Counted from the first letter of the stretch, positions 1-12,092 are shown. The stretch: 47,744 bases of DNA from JAICYJ01 sp035695105 (GCA_035695105.1 DASSEV010000038.1:1-47744), one strand, 5' to 3'. Translations and numbers: made by a program. The notes: generated by a model from the letters alone, not told the origin.

Positions 1-1383
1 GACGGCCGCATACGCGAGCTGCCCGGGATGGGGGAGAAGATGGAGCAGGCCATCCTGGAGGGGCTCCAGGCGCCGCGCGCGCAGAAGCGCGACCGCGTCT
101 CGTCCGGCAAGCTGCGGCCGTTCGCCGAGCGGATCGTGACGCAGCTGGCCGCGCTGCCCGAGGTGGAGGACTGCGACATCGCCGGAAGCCTGCGCCGGTT
201 CACGGAGACGGCGAAGGACGTCGACGTGGTGGTCGCCACCGCCGATGCAGCCCCGGTCGCCGAGGCGATCGTCGCGTCCGACTGGGTCGCCGTGGTCGAG
301 TCGCGGGGTGCCACGAAGGTGACGTGCGTTGCCCACGACGGCACCAGGGTGGACGTGCGCATGGTCGAGCCGGCGGTGTTCGGCAACCTGCTGCAGCACC
401 TGACGGGATCGAAGGAGCACAACGTCGCCATCCGCGAGGCGGCGGTTCGCGCGGGGCTGAAGGTGAGCGAGTACGGCATCGAGACGGTCGAGACCGGCGA
501 GGTCGTCCGCTGCAGGGATGAGGCCGATGTCTACGGCCGTCTCGGCATGGACTGGATCCCGCCGGAGCTGCGCGAGAACAGAGGCGAGATCGAAGCGGCC
601 CGCGCGCACGCGTTGCCGGAGCTGGTGACGTTGGAGCAGATCCGCGGTGACTTCCACAGCCACACCGACTGGAGCGACGGCAAGCAGACGCTCGAGCAGC
701 TGGTGGAAGCGGCCATGGCGAAGGGCTACTCCTACCTGAACGTGACCGACCACTCGCCTGCCGTTGGATTCGGCATGGGGCTCGACGCCGGCCGGCTGCG
801 CCGCCAGATCGAGCGGGTGCGCGAGCTGGCCGGACGGCTCGAGGGGTTCACGCTGCTCGTCGGCGCCGAGGTCGACATCCTCAAGGACGGCTCGCTCGAC
901 TACTCCGACGAGCTGATGGCCGAGCTGGACGTGGTCGTTGCCAGCCTGCACGCCTCCCATCGCCTGGACGTGGACGCCCAGACCAAGCGGCTGTGCGCCG
1001 CGATGGAGAATCCGCACGTCGACATCATCGGGCACCCGACCGGCCGCATGCTCGGCCGCAGGGAGGCCTATCCGCTGCACATGGAGGCGGTGGTCGAGAA
1101 GGCGCGCGAGACCGGCACGGTGCTGGAGGTGAGCGGCCAGCCGAACCGGCTCGACCTGCGCGACGCCAACGTGCGTCTGGCCGTCGAGGCCGGCGTCAAG
1201 CTCGCGATCGACACCGACGCCCACAGCCGCGCGGCGCTCGAGTACATGCGCTTCGGAGTGATGAACGCCCGCCGCGGCTGGGCCACCGCCGAGGATGTCG
1301 TCAACACGCGCGAGTGGCCGGAGGCCCGGAGGCTGCTGAAGGCCGATCGCAGCCCCCACACAGTCGGCAACCACCCACAGTGA
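1..1383 (+). CDS. polX: DNA polymerase/3'-5' exonuclease PolX (5' end outside window)
   Basis: Family X DNA polymerase fused to a PHP phosphoesterase, a repair polymerase with gap-filling and exonuclease activity. The frame is open from base 1, and the first residues read as a helix-hairpin-helix (RELPGMGEKM), so the gene starts before the window; roughly the first 110-120 residues are probably missing. The polymerase palm signature is visible at in-window residues ~60-78 (AGSLRRFTETAKDVDVVVAT), with the two metal-binding aspartates in DVDV. The residue before the first Asp is Lys where many bacterial PolX have Gly. The PHP domain starts near residue 217 (DFHSHTDWSDGK) and runs to the C-terminus with further His/Asp ligands (VTDHS, GAEVDI, SLHAS, DIIGHP, DTDAH). 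It converges on the dipeptidase gene. Family assignment is firm. Confidence 0.93.
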   Translation, partial: DGRIRELPGMGEKMEQAILEGLQAPRAQKRDRVSSGKLRPFAERIVTQLAALPEVEDCDIAGSLRRFTETAKDVDVVVATADAAPVAEAIVASDWVAVVESRGATKVTCVAHDGTRVDVRMVEPAVFGNLLQHLTGSKEHNVAIREAAVRAGLKVSEYGIETVETGEVVRCRDEADVYGRLGMDWIPPELRENRGEIEAARAHALPELVTLEQIRGDFHSHTDWSDGKQTLEQLVEAAMAKGYSYLNVTDHSPAVGFGMGLDAGRLRRQIERVRELAGRLEGFTLLVGAEVDILKDGSLDYSDELMAELDVVVASLHASHRLDVDAQTKRLCAAMENPHVDIIGHPTGRMLGRREAYPLHMEAVVEKARETGTVLEVSGQPNRLDLRDANVRLAVEAGVKLAIDTDAHSRAALEYMRFGVMNARRGWATAEDVVNTREWPEARRLLKADRSPHTVGNHPQ

Positions 1384-1417
1384 GCGATCAGACGTGCGGG
1401 GTCGTGGAATCAATCAT

Positions 1418-2074
1418 CTATAGCGGGCCGTAGAGGGCGGCCGGCTGCTCGTAGAACGCGGCCCACTCGCGGTCGCCGTAGCAGAAGTGCCACCACTCGC
1501 CGTAGAAGGGCGCGAATCCGGCCGCGACCATCGCGTCGTGCAGCAGCATGCGGTTTCGCTCCTGCTCGGCGCTCAGCCCGGGCGCGTCGGTCGGAACGCG
1601 ATCGAGATCGTCGAAGTCGGCCAGGCGGGCGCCCATGTCCAGCTCTGCGCCGTCCGCACCGACGGCCGTCACGTCCACCGCGCCGCCGGTGGGATGTCCC
1701 GCCACCTCCGGCACCGCGCAGAGCGCGTGGGCGGCCTCCCGCAGCTGCTCGTCGTCGAGCTCGGGACGGTGCTCCCGCATCATCTCCCACGCCTCCGCGA
1801 AGTAGGCCTCCTGACGGGCGGCGGGGCGGTGTCCGTCGACCACCTTGAGACGGGCACCGTGCTCTCCCAGCCGCGAGTTCGCGACCGCAAGCATCCGCGC
1901 GACGTTCTCGCGCACCGCGAGGCCGGCGGAGGGGTCGGCCTCGACGATGGTGGGGTCGCGCGTGCTCACGGGAACCAGCGGCTCGTCGCTCGTGCCCGGC
2001 GGCACGGCGGCCAGCTCGCCGTAGCTGAAGATGCGCCTGGCGGCGATGTTCGGATGCACACCGGCGGTGCTCAC
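1418..2074 (-). CDS. D-alanyl-D-alanine dipeptidase (VanX/DdpX-like, M15D)
   Basis: 218 aa zinc dipeptidase expected to split D-Ala-D-Ala, in peptidoglycan recycling or precursor trimming. The M15 zinc motif is present as GHPTGGAVDVT (residues ~126-136), and the C-terminal catalytic ExWH element as GEWWHF. No signal peptide is evident, so it is likely cytoplasmic, as in VanX. The GTG start overlaps the otsB stop (GTGA), so it is the second gene of an otsB-led operon and probably translationally coupled. No VanA/H or VanRS partners are near, so a housekeeping role is more likely than vancomycin resistance. Confidence 0.85.
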   Translation of the reverse strand: MSTAGVHPNIAARRIFSYGELAAVPPGTSDEPLVPVSTRDPTIVEADPSAGLAVRENVARMLAVANSRLGEHGARLKVVDGHRPAARQEAYFAEAWEMMREHRPELDDEQLREAAHALCAVPEVAGHPTGGAVDVTAVGADGAELDMGARLADFDDLDRVPTDAPGLSAEQERNRMLLHDAMVAAGFAPFYGEWWHFCYGDREWAAFYEQPAALYGPL

Positions 2075-2829
2075 AGGGACGCCAGCATCTCGACCACGGC
2101 GTCCGGCCCCTCCACGACGGCATCCGCCTGCTCGACCAGCTCCTTCGGGCCCTCCCGGGAGCGGACCGCGATCCGGATTGTCGCCTCGCGGAACGCATCG
2201 AGGTCGGTGCGGTCGTCGCCGACATACAGCAGCTGGGAGATGCGCTTGCGGCCGCGCAGCCGCTTGACCGCGGAGCCCTTGTCGACCGAGACGGGCGGCC
2301 GCACCTCGAGCACCATCCTGCCGAAGCTCCAGGCCAGGCCGGCGCGGTCGAGCTTCGGCACGATCTGGGTCTCGAGGTACCGCAGGACGTGGTCGGGCCG
2401 CGGCGAGTTGCGGTAGTGGATCGTGAAGGTGATGCCCTTGTCCTCGATCCGCGCGCCGTACTCCGGGAGCAGGCCGTCGTTCTCCACCAGCAGGAGCGCC
2501 TCGTGCACGGCGTCGATGTACCGCGCGGCCGGAGGCACCACGGTCACGGTCTCGCCCTGCATTACCTCCAGGCCGTGGTTTCCCGAGATGGCAACGCTCT
2601 CGATTGGAATCATGGCGCGGGCCTGCTGCGCCGGGCGGCCGGTGACGCAGGCAACGAGCGCATACCGGCCGGTCAGCCGCTCGAGCTGCTCCAGCGCACC
2701 GGGCAGCACCGCCGCCTGCTCGGGCGTGGGGGCGATCGGTGCGATCGTGCCGTCGATGTCACAGACCACCGCTCCGTGGCGGGGATCGGCGGCCAGCGGC
2801 GCAATCGCGTCAGCCAGGGCTCGGGCCAT
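2071..2829 (-). CDS. otsB: trehalose-6-phosphate phosphatase
   Basis: 252 aa HAD-superfamily phosphatase that removes phosphate from trehalose-6-phosphate. The nucleophile motif is CDIDGTIAPI (residues ~23-32), motif II lies in VACVTGRP, and the metal-binding GDDRTD is near residue 206. SGNHGLE and VDKGSAV are typical of the OtsB family. The frame is open further upstream, but that stretch would overlap the divergent transporter gene. The ATG at 2829 is chosen because a TAGGCT -10-like box sits 8 bases before it. No trehalose-phosphate synthase (otsA) is in the window. Confidence 0.88.
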   Translation of the reverse strand: MARALADAIAPLAADPRHGAVVCDIDGTIAPIAPTPEQAAVLPGALEQLERLTGRYALVACVTGRPAQQARAMIPIESVAISGNHGLEVMQGETVTVVPPAARYIDAVHEALLLVENDGLLPEYGARIEDKGITFTIHYRNSPRPDHVLRYLETQIVPKLDRAGLAWSFGRMVLEVRPPVSVDKGSAVKRLRGRKRISQLLYVGDDRTDLDAFREATIRIAVRSREGPKELVEQADAVVEGPDAVVEMLASL

Positions 2830-2870
2830 GGCCGTAGAGCCTACCGACAACAGCTCGTAGACTAACCGCC
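2830..2870. promoter_or_regulatory. divergent leaderless promoters, otsB / TauE-A
   Basis: A 41-base gap between two divergent starts. On the minus strand TAGGCT (2843-2838) lies 8 bases before the otsB ATG. On the plus strand TAGACT (2858-2863) lies 7 bases before the GTG at 2871. Both spacings suit transcription starting at or next to the start codon. No convincing -35 box is seen for either. Confidence 0.45.
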
Positions 2871-3227
2871 GTGGATTCCCGGGTTCCCGTGCTGGTCGCG
2901 ATCGGTTTGGTGGCCGGCCTGTTCTCCGGGCTGTTCGGCGTGGGCGGCGGCATCCTGATCGTGCCGATGCTGATCGCGTTCCGCGGCTACCCGGCGAAGA
3001 CGGCGATGGCGACATCGCTGGCGGCAATCCTCTTCACCGCGGTCGCGGCGGCGACCTCCCACGCTGGGGCCGGCAACGTGGCCTGGAAGGAGGGCGCGCT
3101 GATCGGGCTGCCGGCCGTCGCCGGTGCGTACGTCGGTGCCGCCGTGCACCAGCGGATCGACTCCCGCCGCGTCAGCCTGCTGTTCGCGCTGTTCCTGGCC
3201 ATCGTCGCCGTGAGGCTGGCGATATGA
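2871..3227 (+). CDS. TauE/SafE-family permease, N-terminal half protein
   Basis: 118 aa membrane protein with about four hydrophobic segments. It carries the TauE/SafE (former DUF81) signature GLFSGLFGVGGGILIVP at residues ~16-32, then TAMATSLAAIL. Family members export sulfite, sulfoacetate or other small anions and are usually ~250-270 aa with two copies of this unit. Here each copy is its own gene: this one overlaps the next by ATGA, and the second carries the matching motif. The two presumably form a heterodimer. The GTG start has a -10-like box 7 bases upstream. The substrate cannot be told from sequence. Confidence 0.85.
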   Translation: MDSRVPVLVAIGLVAGLFSGLFGVGGGILIVPMLIAFRGYPAKTAMATSLAAILFTAVAAATSHAGAGNVAWKEGALIGLPAVAGAYVGAAVHQRIDSRRVSLLFALFLAIVAVRLAI

Positions 3228-3631
3228 CGCAGGACCTGGTGGCGATGGCGCTGGGACTGCTGGCCGGCACGCTGTCGGCGCTGTTCGGCGTGGGCGGCGG
3301 GTTGATCTTCGTCCCCACGCTGATCTTCCTGGGCAAGGACGCGCACGTTGCCGTGGCCACCTCCCTGGCCGCGATGGTGCCGGTGATCCTGATGGGGGCC
3401 TGGCGGCAGACCCGCTACGGCGCGGTGCGCTGGCGCGACGCGGTGGTCGTCGGGCTGGCATCGGTGCCGACGGCCAAGCTGGGCGAGGTGATCGCGACGT
3501 CGCTCTCGAACACGACCCTGCAGCGGGCGTTCGCGGTGCTGCTGCTCGCGGTGGCTGTGCAGATGGCGGTGCGGACGCTGCGGGAGGAGCCGGCCGCCCA
3601 ACCGGCAGCCGAGCCCGGCGAAGCGCCGTGA
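3224..3631 (+). CDS. TauE/SafE-family permease, C-terminal half protein
   Basis: 135 aa membrane protein, partner of the preceding gene, starting inside its stop (ATGA at 3224). It repeats the family motif as TLSALFGVGGGLIFVP (residues ~16-31), followed by AVATSLAAMVP. The last ~20 residues are a soluble Ala/Pro/Glu-rich tail. The two products have equivalent motifs and about four hydrophobic segments each, so the pair equals one full-length TauE/SafE transporter broken at the junction between its internal repeats. The stop codons and overlap are clean, so this is gene organisation rather than a sequencing frameshift. Confidence 0.85.
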   Translation: MTQDLVAMALGLLAGTLSALFGVGGGLIFVPTLIFLGKDAHVAVATSLAAMVPVILMGAWRQTRYGAVRWRDAVVVGLASVPTAKLGEVIATSLSNTTLQRAFAVLLLAVAVQMAVRTLREEPAAQPAAEPGEAP

Positions 3632-3646
3632 CACCCGTCACGACCC

Positions 3647-3701
3647 CGCGCCAAACCGTTCAAGACCCCCTGGGACGACTTGGTCTCCAATAATTGGCGC
3701 G
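3647..3701. terminator. inverted repeat between convergent genes, possible bidirectional terminator
   Basis: The arms CGCGCCAA (3647-3654) and TTGGCGCG (3694-3701) are perfectly complementary. An inner AGACC/GGTCT pair (3663-3667 and 3682-3686) can extend the structure, and an AT-rich CCAATAATTGG palindrome lies in the right arm. It sits between the stops of two convergent genes. There is no clear T-run, so factor-independent termination is uncertain. Confidence 0.35.
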
Positions 3702-3706
3702 TGGCG

Positions 3707-4290
3707 TCACGGCGGCCGTTGCACGTCCACCGTGCTCGGGGTGCCGAGCCCGGGTCCCTCGACGCTTCCATCGGCGTCGATGCTGTAGACGGCGGGCAGC
3801 GGCATCGACCGCCAGAACTCGAAGTCGACGGCCGGCCCGGCCAGCCGGTGAAGCGCCAGCGCGATCAGGTTGCCGTGACTGGCAACCACCGCGGCGTCAT
3901 CCCGGTGCCGCTCGGCGAGCGGCCCGAGCACGCGCCACATCCGCTCCTGCGCCGCCGCCGATGATTCGCCCCCCTCCAGGGCGTACGAGAAGTCCGACCA
4001 CGAGCGCTCGACGTGGTCGGCCCAGTCGGGGAGCGGTGCTGTGCCGAGCAGGCGCTCACGCAGGTCCGGCACGACCGTGATGGGCATGCCCAGCCGCTGC
4101 GCCAGCGGCTCGACCGTCTGGCGAGCGCGCGGGTAGGGGCTCGAGTAGACGGCGCCGACCTCGATGCTTCCGAGCTGCTCCGCGAGCAGCAGGGCCTGGG
4201 CGCGGCCGGCCTCGCTCAGTGGCCGCTCGTTCTCCTCGTACCCCGCAGCCCCCGGCGCCACCGGCTCGGCATGGCGCACCAGCAGGAGCG

Positions 4291-4294
<4 letters not shown>
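3707..4294 (-). CDS. histidine phosphatase family protein (phosphoglycerate-mutase-like)
   Basis: 195 aa member of the histidine phosphatase superfamily. The N-terminal RHG-type motif reads LLVRHAEP (residues ~4-11) with the phospho-acceptor His. SSPYPRARQT supplies the second Arg, the catalytic acid region is LRERL, and the second His is in VVASHGN. The GTG start overlaps the acetyl-CoA synthetase stop (GTGA), so it is the third gene of an operon with acs and a small membrane protein. The physiological substrate is unknown; linkage to acs hints at acyl-CoA or acetyl-phosphate metabolism but does not prove it. Confidence 0.82.
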
Positions 4295-6254
<1,960 letters not shown>

Positions 6255-6258
<4 letters not shown>

Positions 6259-6620
6259 GGCGTGTACTCGAACTCGTCCTCGTCCTTCGACAGGGCTCGC
6301 TTCGCCACGACGGCAGCGCCGACCGCGACCGCCCCGGCGGCCGCCACCTTGGCCGCCCGCCGCTTCTTGGTCGGCTTGCGCTGCGCCTGCAGCTTGTTCG
6401 CGCCCTGGCGCAGCTCGCTGGCGGCCTTCGCCACCTGGTCGTGCACCTTCTTGTCGGTCGCCGCCGACCGTGCACCCTCGGCCTGCACCTTCTCGATGAC
6501 CGCCTTCGCGGAGTCGAGCACGTTCTTCGCGTGCTCGCGCAGCTCCGGGTCCTGAGCGACCCTCGTGGCGATCGGGGTGATCGCGTCCGCGATCTGGTCT
6601 GTACGAAGCTTCGCGGGCAC
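6255..6620 (-). CDS. hypothetical small protein with C-terminal membrane-like segment
   Basis: 121 aa, not recognised. The N-terminal two thirds is predicted helical and rich in Ala, Glu, Gln and Lys (PAKLRTDQIADAITPIA at the start, then a charged heptad-like stretch). A KKRR basic patch near residue 90 is followed by one small-residue hydrophobic segment (AAAGAVAVGAAVVA) and an acidic tail (KDEDEFEYTP). The layout suggests a tail-anchored or membrane-associated coiled-coil protein. The GTG at 6620 is chosen because GGAGGT lies 6 bases upstream. It is the first gene of the acs operon and overlaps acs by GTGA. Confidence 0.75.
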
Positions 6621-6651
6621 CGTGCTACCTCCGGTCGGTCGGTTTTCGGTC

Positions 6652-6683
6652 ACACTACCACCGGTGGATCTGCAACGAGTCAA
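6652..6683 (-). promoter_or_regulatory. possible promoter of the acs operon
   Basis: On the minus strand TTGACT (6683-6678) resembles a -35 box and TAGTGT (6657-6652) a -10 box, with 20 bases between them, longer than ideal. The -35 lies inside the start of rlmN. A Shine-Dalgarno sequence GGAGGT follows before the GTG at 6620. For rlmN on the other strand only a weak CACACT is seen 7 bases before its GTG. Confidence 0.3.
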
Positions 6684-7740
6684 CGCGCTGCTGGAGGCCT
6701 GGGGCGAGCCGGCGTACCGCAGCAGGCAGGCATACGAGGCCGCCACGCGCGGGCTCGCCGCGGGCTGGGACGACGTCACCGCGCTGCCCCGGTCGCTGCG
6801 CAGCCGCCTGCAGGCCGAGGCGCCGCTCCGCGAGCTGGTGCCGGCCGAGACGCAGGAGTCGCGCGACGGCACCTTCAAGGTGCGGTTCACCACCGCCGAC
6901 GGCTTCCCGCTCGAAGCGGTGGCCATGCGCCATCGAAACCGCCGCACGGTCTGCGTGTCGTCGCAGTCCGGCTGCCCGCTCGCCTGCACCTTCTGTGCCA
7001 CAGGCAGCATGGGGCTCGGCCGCAACCTGACCACCGGCGAGATCGCCGAGCAGGTGCTGGTGCTCGCCGGCATGCTGCGCGAGCGCGGCGAGCGGGTGTC
7101 CAACCTGGTGATGATGGGCATGGGGGAGCCGTTTCTGAACTACGACGCGGTGCTCGGCGCCTGCCGTCTGCTCAACGATCCGGCGGGATTCGGGCTGGGC
7201 GCGCGCCAGATGGCGATCTCGACCGCCGGCTGGGTGCCGGGGATCGAGCGGCTGGCCGCCGAGCCGATGCAGGTGAAGCTGGCCCTCTCCCTCCACGCCC
7301 CGAATGACGAGCTGCGCACCGAGCTGATGCCGGTCACCAAGCGCTACCCGCTTGCACGGCTGATGGCGGCGTGTCGGAGCTACCGGGCGGCCACCCGCCG
7401 CAGGATCTTCGTCGAGTACCTGATGCTCGACGGTGTGAACGACGCCGATGCGCTCGCGGTGGAGCTGTCCGAGCTGCTCGGGGCCGACGGGTTCCACGTC
7501 AACCTGATCGCCTACAACCCGACGGGGTCGTCCTACCGGGCGTCGCCACCCGACCGGGTGGCCGCGTTCGCCGCGGTGCTCGAACGCCATGGCGTGTCCG
7601 CGAGCTACCGGCGCTCGCACGGCCAGGACATCGACGCTGCATGCGGGCAGCTGGCGGTGCGCGGCGCGGCCGAGCTGCGGCGCCGGCGGGCCCGTGCCCG
7701 AGGGCCGGTTGTCCGGGCGGGCGCTGCGGGCCGCCGGTAG
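6664..7740 (+). CDS. rlmN: dual-specificity 23S rRNA/tRNA adenine-C2 methyltransferase
   Basis: 358 aa radical-SAM enzyme that methylates A2503 of 23S rRNA and A37 of some tRNAs. The [4Fe-4S] motif CPLACTFC is at residues ~109-116, GEPF and the SAM-binding regions follow, and the C-terminal cysteine that forms the methyl-transfer intermediate is in DIDAACGQL. The C-terminus adds a basic Arg-rich tail (RRRRARARG). The GTG at 6664 is preferred because the upstream frame has no family similarity and runs into the divergent gene. It is transcribed divergently from the acs operon. Confidence 0.92.
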   Translation: MDLQRVNALLEAWGEPAYRSRQAYEAATRGLAAGWDDVTALPRSLRSRLQAEAPLRELVPAETQESRDGTFKVRFTTADGFPLEAVAMRHRNRRTVCVSSQSGCPLACTFCATGSMGLGRNLTTGEIAEQVLVLAGMLRERGERVSNLVMMGMGEPFLNYDAVLGACRLLNDPAGFGLGARQMAISTAGWVPGIERLAAEPMQVKLALSLHAPNDELRTELMPVTKRYPLARLMAACRSYRAATRRRIFVEYLMLDGVNDADALAVELSELLGADGFHVNLIAYNPTGSSYRASPPDRVAAFAAVLERHGVSASYRRSHGQDIDAACGQLAVRGAAELRRRRARARGPVVRAGAAGRR

Positions 7741-7749
7741 GATCCCGAG
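7738..7749 (+). promoter_or_regulatory. -10 box of ccr, overlapping the rlmN stop
   Basis: TAGGAT (7738-7743) shares its first three bases with the rlmN stop codon and lies 6 bases before the ccr ATG at 7750. This would give a leaderless ccr-ecm transcript independent of rlmN. A later in-frame ATG at 7768 has GGTGGGG before it and is an alternative start. Confidence 0.4.
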
Positions 7750-8897
7750 ATGGCGGGTGGGGAAACGATGCGGGCCTGGGTGATCCGGCCCGAGCGCCTC
7801 GGCGACCCCGAGGTTGCGATGCAGCTCGAGGACATCGAGGTGCCCGAGCCGGGCCCGGGCGAGGTGCTCGTGCGGGTGATGGCCGCGGGCGTCAACTACA
7901 ACGGCGTCTGGGCCTCGATGGGGCTGCCAGTCTCGATCTTCCGGTACACGGGATACGACTTCCACATCGCCGGCTCCGACGCCTCCGGCATCGTCGAGCG
8001 GGTCGGCCCCGGCGTCACCCGCTGGAAGCCGGGCGACGAGGTCGTCATCCACTGCAACCAGAGCTGCGGCGAGTGCCCGGAGTGCAACGGGCTCGACCCG
8101 ATGGCCTGCACGCAGCAGAAGATCTGGGCCTACGAAACCAACTGGGGCTCCTTCGCCGAGTACTGCAAGGTGCAGGCGCAGCAGCTGCTGCCCAAGCCGC
8201 CGAAGCTGACCTGGGAGGACGCCGCCAGCTACGGGCTCACGTACTTCACGGCCTACCGCATGCTGGTCAACCAGGCGGGCATCCAGGCCGGCGACAACGT
8301 GCTGATCTGGGGGGCGGGCGGCGGGCTCGGCACGTTCGCCGTCCAGCTCTGCGCGCTCTACGGAGCGAACGCGATCGCCGTCGTCTCATCGGACGACAAG
8401 GTCGGCCTCGTCCGCGACCTCGGCGCTGCGGCGATCATCGACCGCCGCGAGTTCATGCTGTCCGACCCCGACACCGGTGAGCGGATCTTCGACGAGATCA
8501 AGCGATTCGGGAAGGCGGTTCGCGCGGCCAGCGGCGGCAACGACCCAGACGTCGTCTTCGAGCACGTCGGCGCGGCCACCTTCTATACCAGCGTCTTCGT
8601 GTGCAAGCCGTTTGGCACCGTCGTCATCTGCGGCGCCACCAGCGGGTTCAATCTCGACTTCGACGTGCGCTATCTGTGGATGCGCCAGAAGAAGATCATC
8701 GGCAGCCACTTCGCGAACGCCTACGAGTGCAACCGCGCGAACCAGCTGATCATCGAGGGCAAGATCCAGCCCGTGCTCTCGAAGGTGTTCCCGTTCGACG
8801 AGTGTCCCGTGCCGCACCAGATGATGAAGGAGAACCAGCACGTGGGGAAGATGGTGGTGCTGGTGGGAGCCGAGGCCGAGGGCCAGGGGCGCCGGGA

Positions 8898-8901
<4 letters not shown>
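7750..8901 (+). CDS. ccr: crotonyl-CoA carboxylase/reductase
   Basis: 383 aa medium-chain dehydrogenase/reductase. It converts crotonyl-CoA, CO2 and NADPH to ethylmalonyl-CoA, the committing step of the ethylmalonyl-CoA pathway. The NADPH-binding loop is WGAGGGLG (residues ~183-190). Family-diagnostic segments are VNYNGVWASMG, YETNWGSFAEY, VFEHVG, RYLWMRQKKIIGSHFAN and LSKVFPF. The Asn in VNYN and the His in GSHFAN match the positions reported to hold CO2 in the Kitasatospora enzyme, which argues for carboxylation rather than simple enoyl reduction. It is slightly shorter than most Ccr (~410-450 aa). The stop overlaps the next gene's GTG. Confidence 0.88.
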
Positions 8902-10460
<1,559 letters not shown>

Positions 10461-10462
10461 CC

Positions 10463-12016
10463 TCAGCGCACCTCGACGAACAGGTCGGACGAGTAGTCGT
10501 TCCCGTCGTGCGATGACCAGGCGAGGATGCCGCCCAGGTGCCGGAGGTTGGCATTGCCGGCGATCGGCAGGAGCTTGAGCAGGCCGCCCATGTCGAAGTA
10601 GAGCGACACCGCCGCGCCGCTGGGGGCGCCGGCCCGCTGCAGGAGCCCGCGGTATGCCGATGAGGCGGCCAGGGGAGCGGCCGGCGCGGCGCCCGCTGCC
10701 GCGTCGTTGCCGAGCGCGATCATGCCGTCGGGCGTGCGGCGCCACGTGACGGTGAGTCCGTTTGCGAGGGTGATCGATTCGCCGGTTCCTCCGGGCAGCG
10801 GCGAGACGCGGGTGCCCGGGGAGGAACGGGCGACCAGCAGCGACAGCCGGTGCATCGTGGCGGCAGCGGCGGCGGGATCGGCAGGCTTCAGCAGCAGGGC
10901 CGCGCGAACGGGCACGCCGGGCGCCGCGTAGAGCAGCGCGTCGCCGGACAGCAGCGGGATCAGGTCGTGCTGGAACGAGAGGCCGGTCTGGCGCTGGAAC
11001 TGGCGGAGCTGCAGTGCGGTGCCGCCGCCGGCCAGCATCCGCTGGAGCTGCTGGCCGTAGCCGTGTATCGCCAGGAACGCGAAGGCGTCCGCCGGAACCA
11101 GCGGTGCCAGCGGCGAGGGGGCGGCCTGCGGCGCGAACAGCGACGGGTTCGCACCGTCCTTCACCGTCGTGCGGAGCGTCAGGTGATAGCCGGCATTGGT
11201 CGCCCAGCCGGCGAAGGTGAGATCGTCGAGCTGCCCGAGCGCCGTGGCCAGCTGCTGCACCTGCGCGCTGCTGGTGCTTGCGCCGAGCGAGCCGAGCGAG
11301 GCGAAGCCGGCCAGCTCCGAGAGCTTCTGGGTGTTCGCCCAGCCGCGCAGCAGGCTGTCGTGCGGCAGCTTGGCCATCGCGGCGGTGAAGTCGGTGTTGC
11401 CGGTGAGCGCGTCTCCGCCCCCTCCGCGCAGGTCGATCGAATCGCGCACGGTGCCGGTCTCGTCGCCGACCAGGACCGCGTGGTCGCCGACCGCCGCCTC
11501 GCCGGAGCCGTCCGTCGAGCGGTAGAGCGTGTAGCCCTTGTACGTGCCGTCCTTGGTGCTCCCGCTCTTGGCGAGCGCGGCTTCGGCCTTCGCGTCGTCG
11601 CGGGACGCAACGAAGCCGATCCAGTGCACCTTGCCGGCGCCTGCGTCCACGGACGTGACTGCGAACCCGGCCGTCCCGCCCAGCCATGGCTCGATGTCGT
11701 CCTTGAACGACGACGTCGGGCCCATGTCCAGCGACACGTTCTGCGTCGACGAGCCGCCCCGGTTCATGCCGGCCACGATCTGGTCGACGAACCGCTGCCA
11801 GCCCGGGAACCGCTGTCCGACGGCCGCGAACTGCTTCCACGCCGGGCTCTCGCGGTCGAGGTTGACGTCCGCGTAGAACAGGGCGTCCGCCGGGACGGCG
11901 CCCGCTGCGGTCGCGGCCGACCCCGAGCCCGACTGCGCGTTGCCACACGCGGCGGCCGGCAGCACGACGGCGAGCAGGACGACGGCAAGCCGGATGGGGC
12001 GGAGCCAGGCGGTCAC
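10463..12016 (-). CDS. DUF3352-type lipoprotein
   Basis: 517 aa exported protein of unknown function. The N-terminus is a lipoprotein signal (RPIRLAVVLLAVVLPAAAC), with the lipobox ending at Cys ~24. After a short Gly/Ser linker, the body resembles DUF3352: VPADALFYADVNLD, FKDDIEPWLGGTAGFAV, a matching second half (VPADAFAFLAIHGYG, FQHDLIPLLSGDALLY), and YFDMGGLLKLLP near the end. The GTG at 12016 places the signal peptide at the N-terminus; further upstream the frame would overlap the ribB promoter. It converges on the mutase gene with a 2-base gap and no obvious terminator. Confidence 0.8.
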   Translation of the reverse strand: MTAWLRPIRLAVVLLAVVLPAAACGNAQSGSGSAATAAGAVPADALFYADVNLDRESPAWKQFAAVGQRFPGWQRFVDQIVAGMNRGGSSTQNVSLDMGPTSSFKDDIEPWLGGTAGFAVTSVDAGAGKVHWIGFVASRDDAKAEAALAKSGSTKDGTYKGYTLYRSTDGSGEAAVGDHAVLVGDETGTVRDSIDLRGGGGDALTGNTDFTAAMAKLPHDSLLRGWANTQKLSELAGFASLGSLGASTSSAQVQQLATALGQLDDLTFAGWATNAGYHLTLRTTVKDGANPSLFAPQAAPSPLAPLVPADAFAFLAIHGYGQQLQRMLAGGGTALQLRQFQRQTGLSFQHDLIPLLSGDALLYAAPGVPVRAALLLKPADPAAAAATMHRLSLLVARSSPGTRVSPLPGGTGESITLANGLTVTWRRTPDGMIALGNDAAAGAAPAAPLAASSAYRGLLQRAGAPSGAAVSLYFDMGGLLKLLPIAGNANLRHLGGILAWSSHDGNDYSSDLFVEVR

Positions 12017-12077
12017 GGAGTCTCTATCGGCGCCTGCCGGCTGATCCTGAACCGCATCCGGTGCGGCAGCCTTAGGG

Positions 12078-12092
12078 TATAGTCCGTCGCCG
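12078..12092 (+). promoter_or_regulatory. -10 box of ribB
   Basis: TATAGT (12078-12083) lies 9 bases before the GTG start, the best -10 match of its type in the window. The leader would be a few bases at most, leaving no room for an FMN riboswitch. No -35 is evident. Confidence 0.45.

Noticed and set aside
1418..2074. Vancomycin-resistance cassette because of the VanX-like dipeptidase
   Set aside because: No vanH, vanA or vanRS genes nearby; the partner is otsB, so a housekeeping dipeptidase is more likely.
3224..3231. Frameshift error that splits one TauE/SafE gene
   Set aside because: The junction is a clean ATGA overlap at the boundary of the two internal repeats, as seen at many real gene pairs here.
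12017..12092. FMN riboswitch before ribB
   Set aside because: The -10 box leaves almost no leader, and none of the conserved FMN element blocks is visible.
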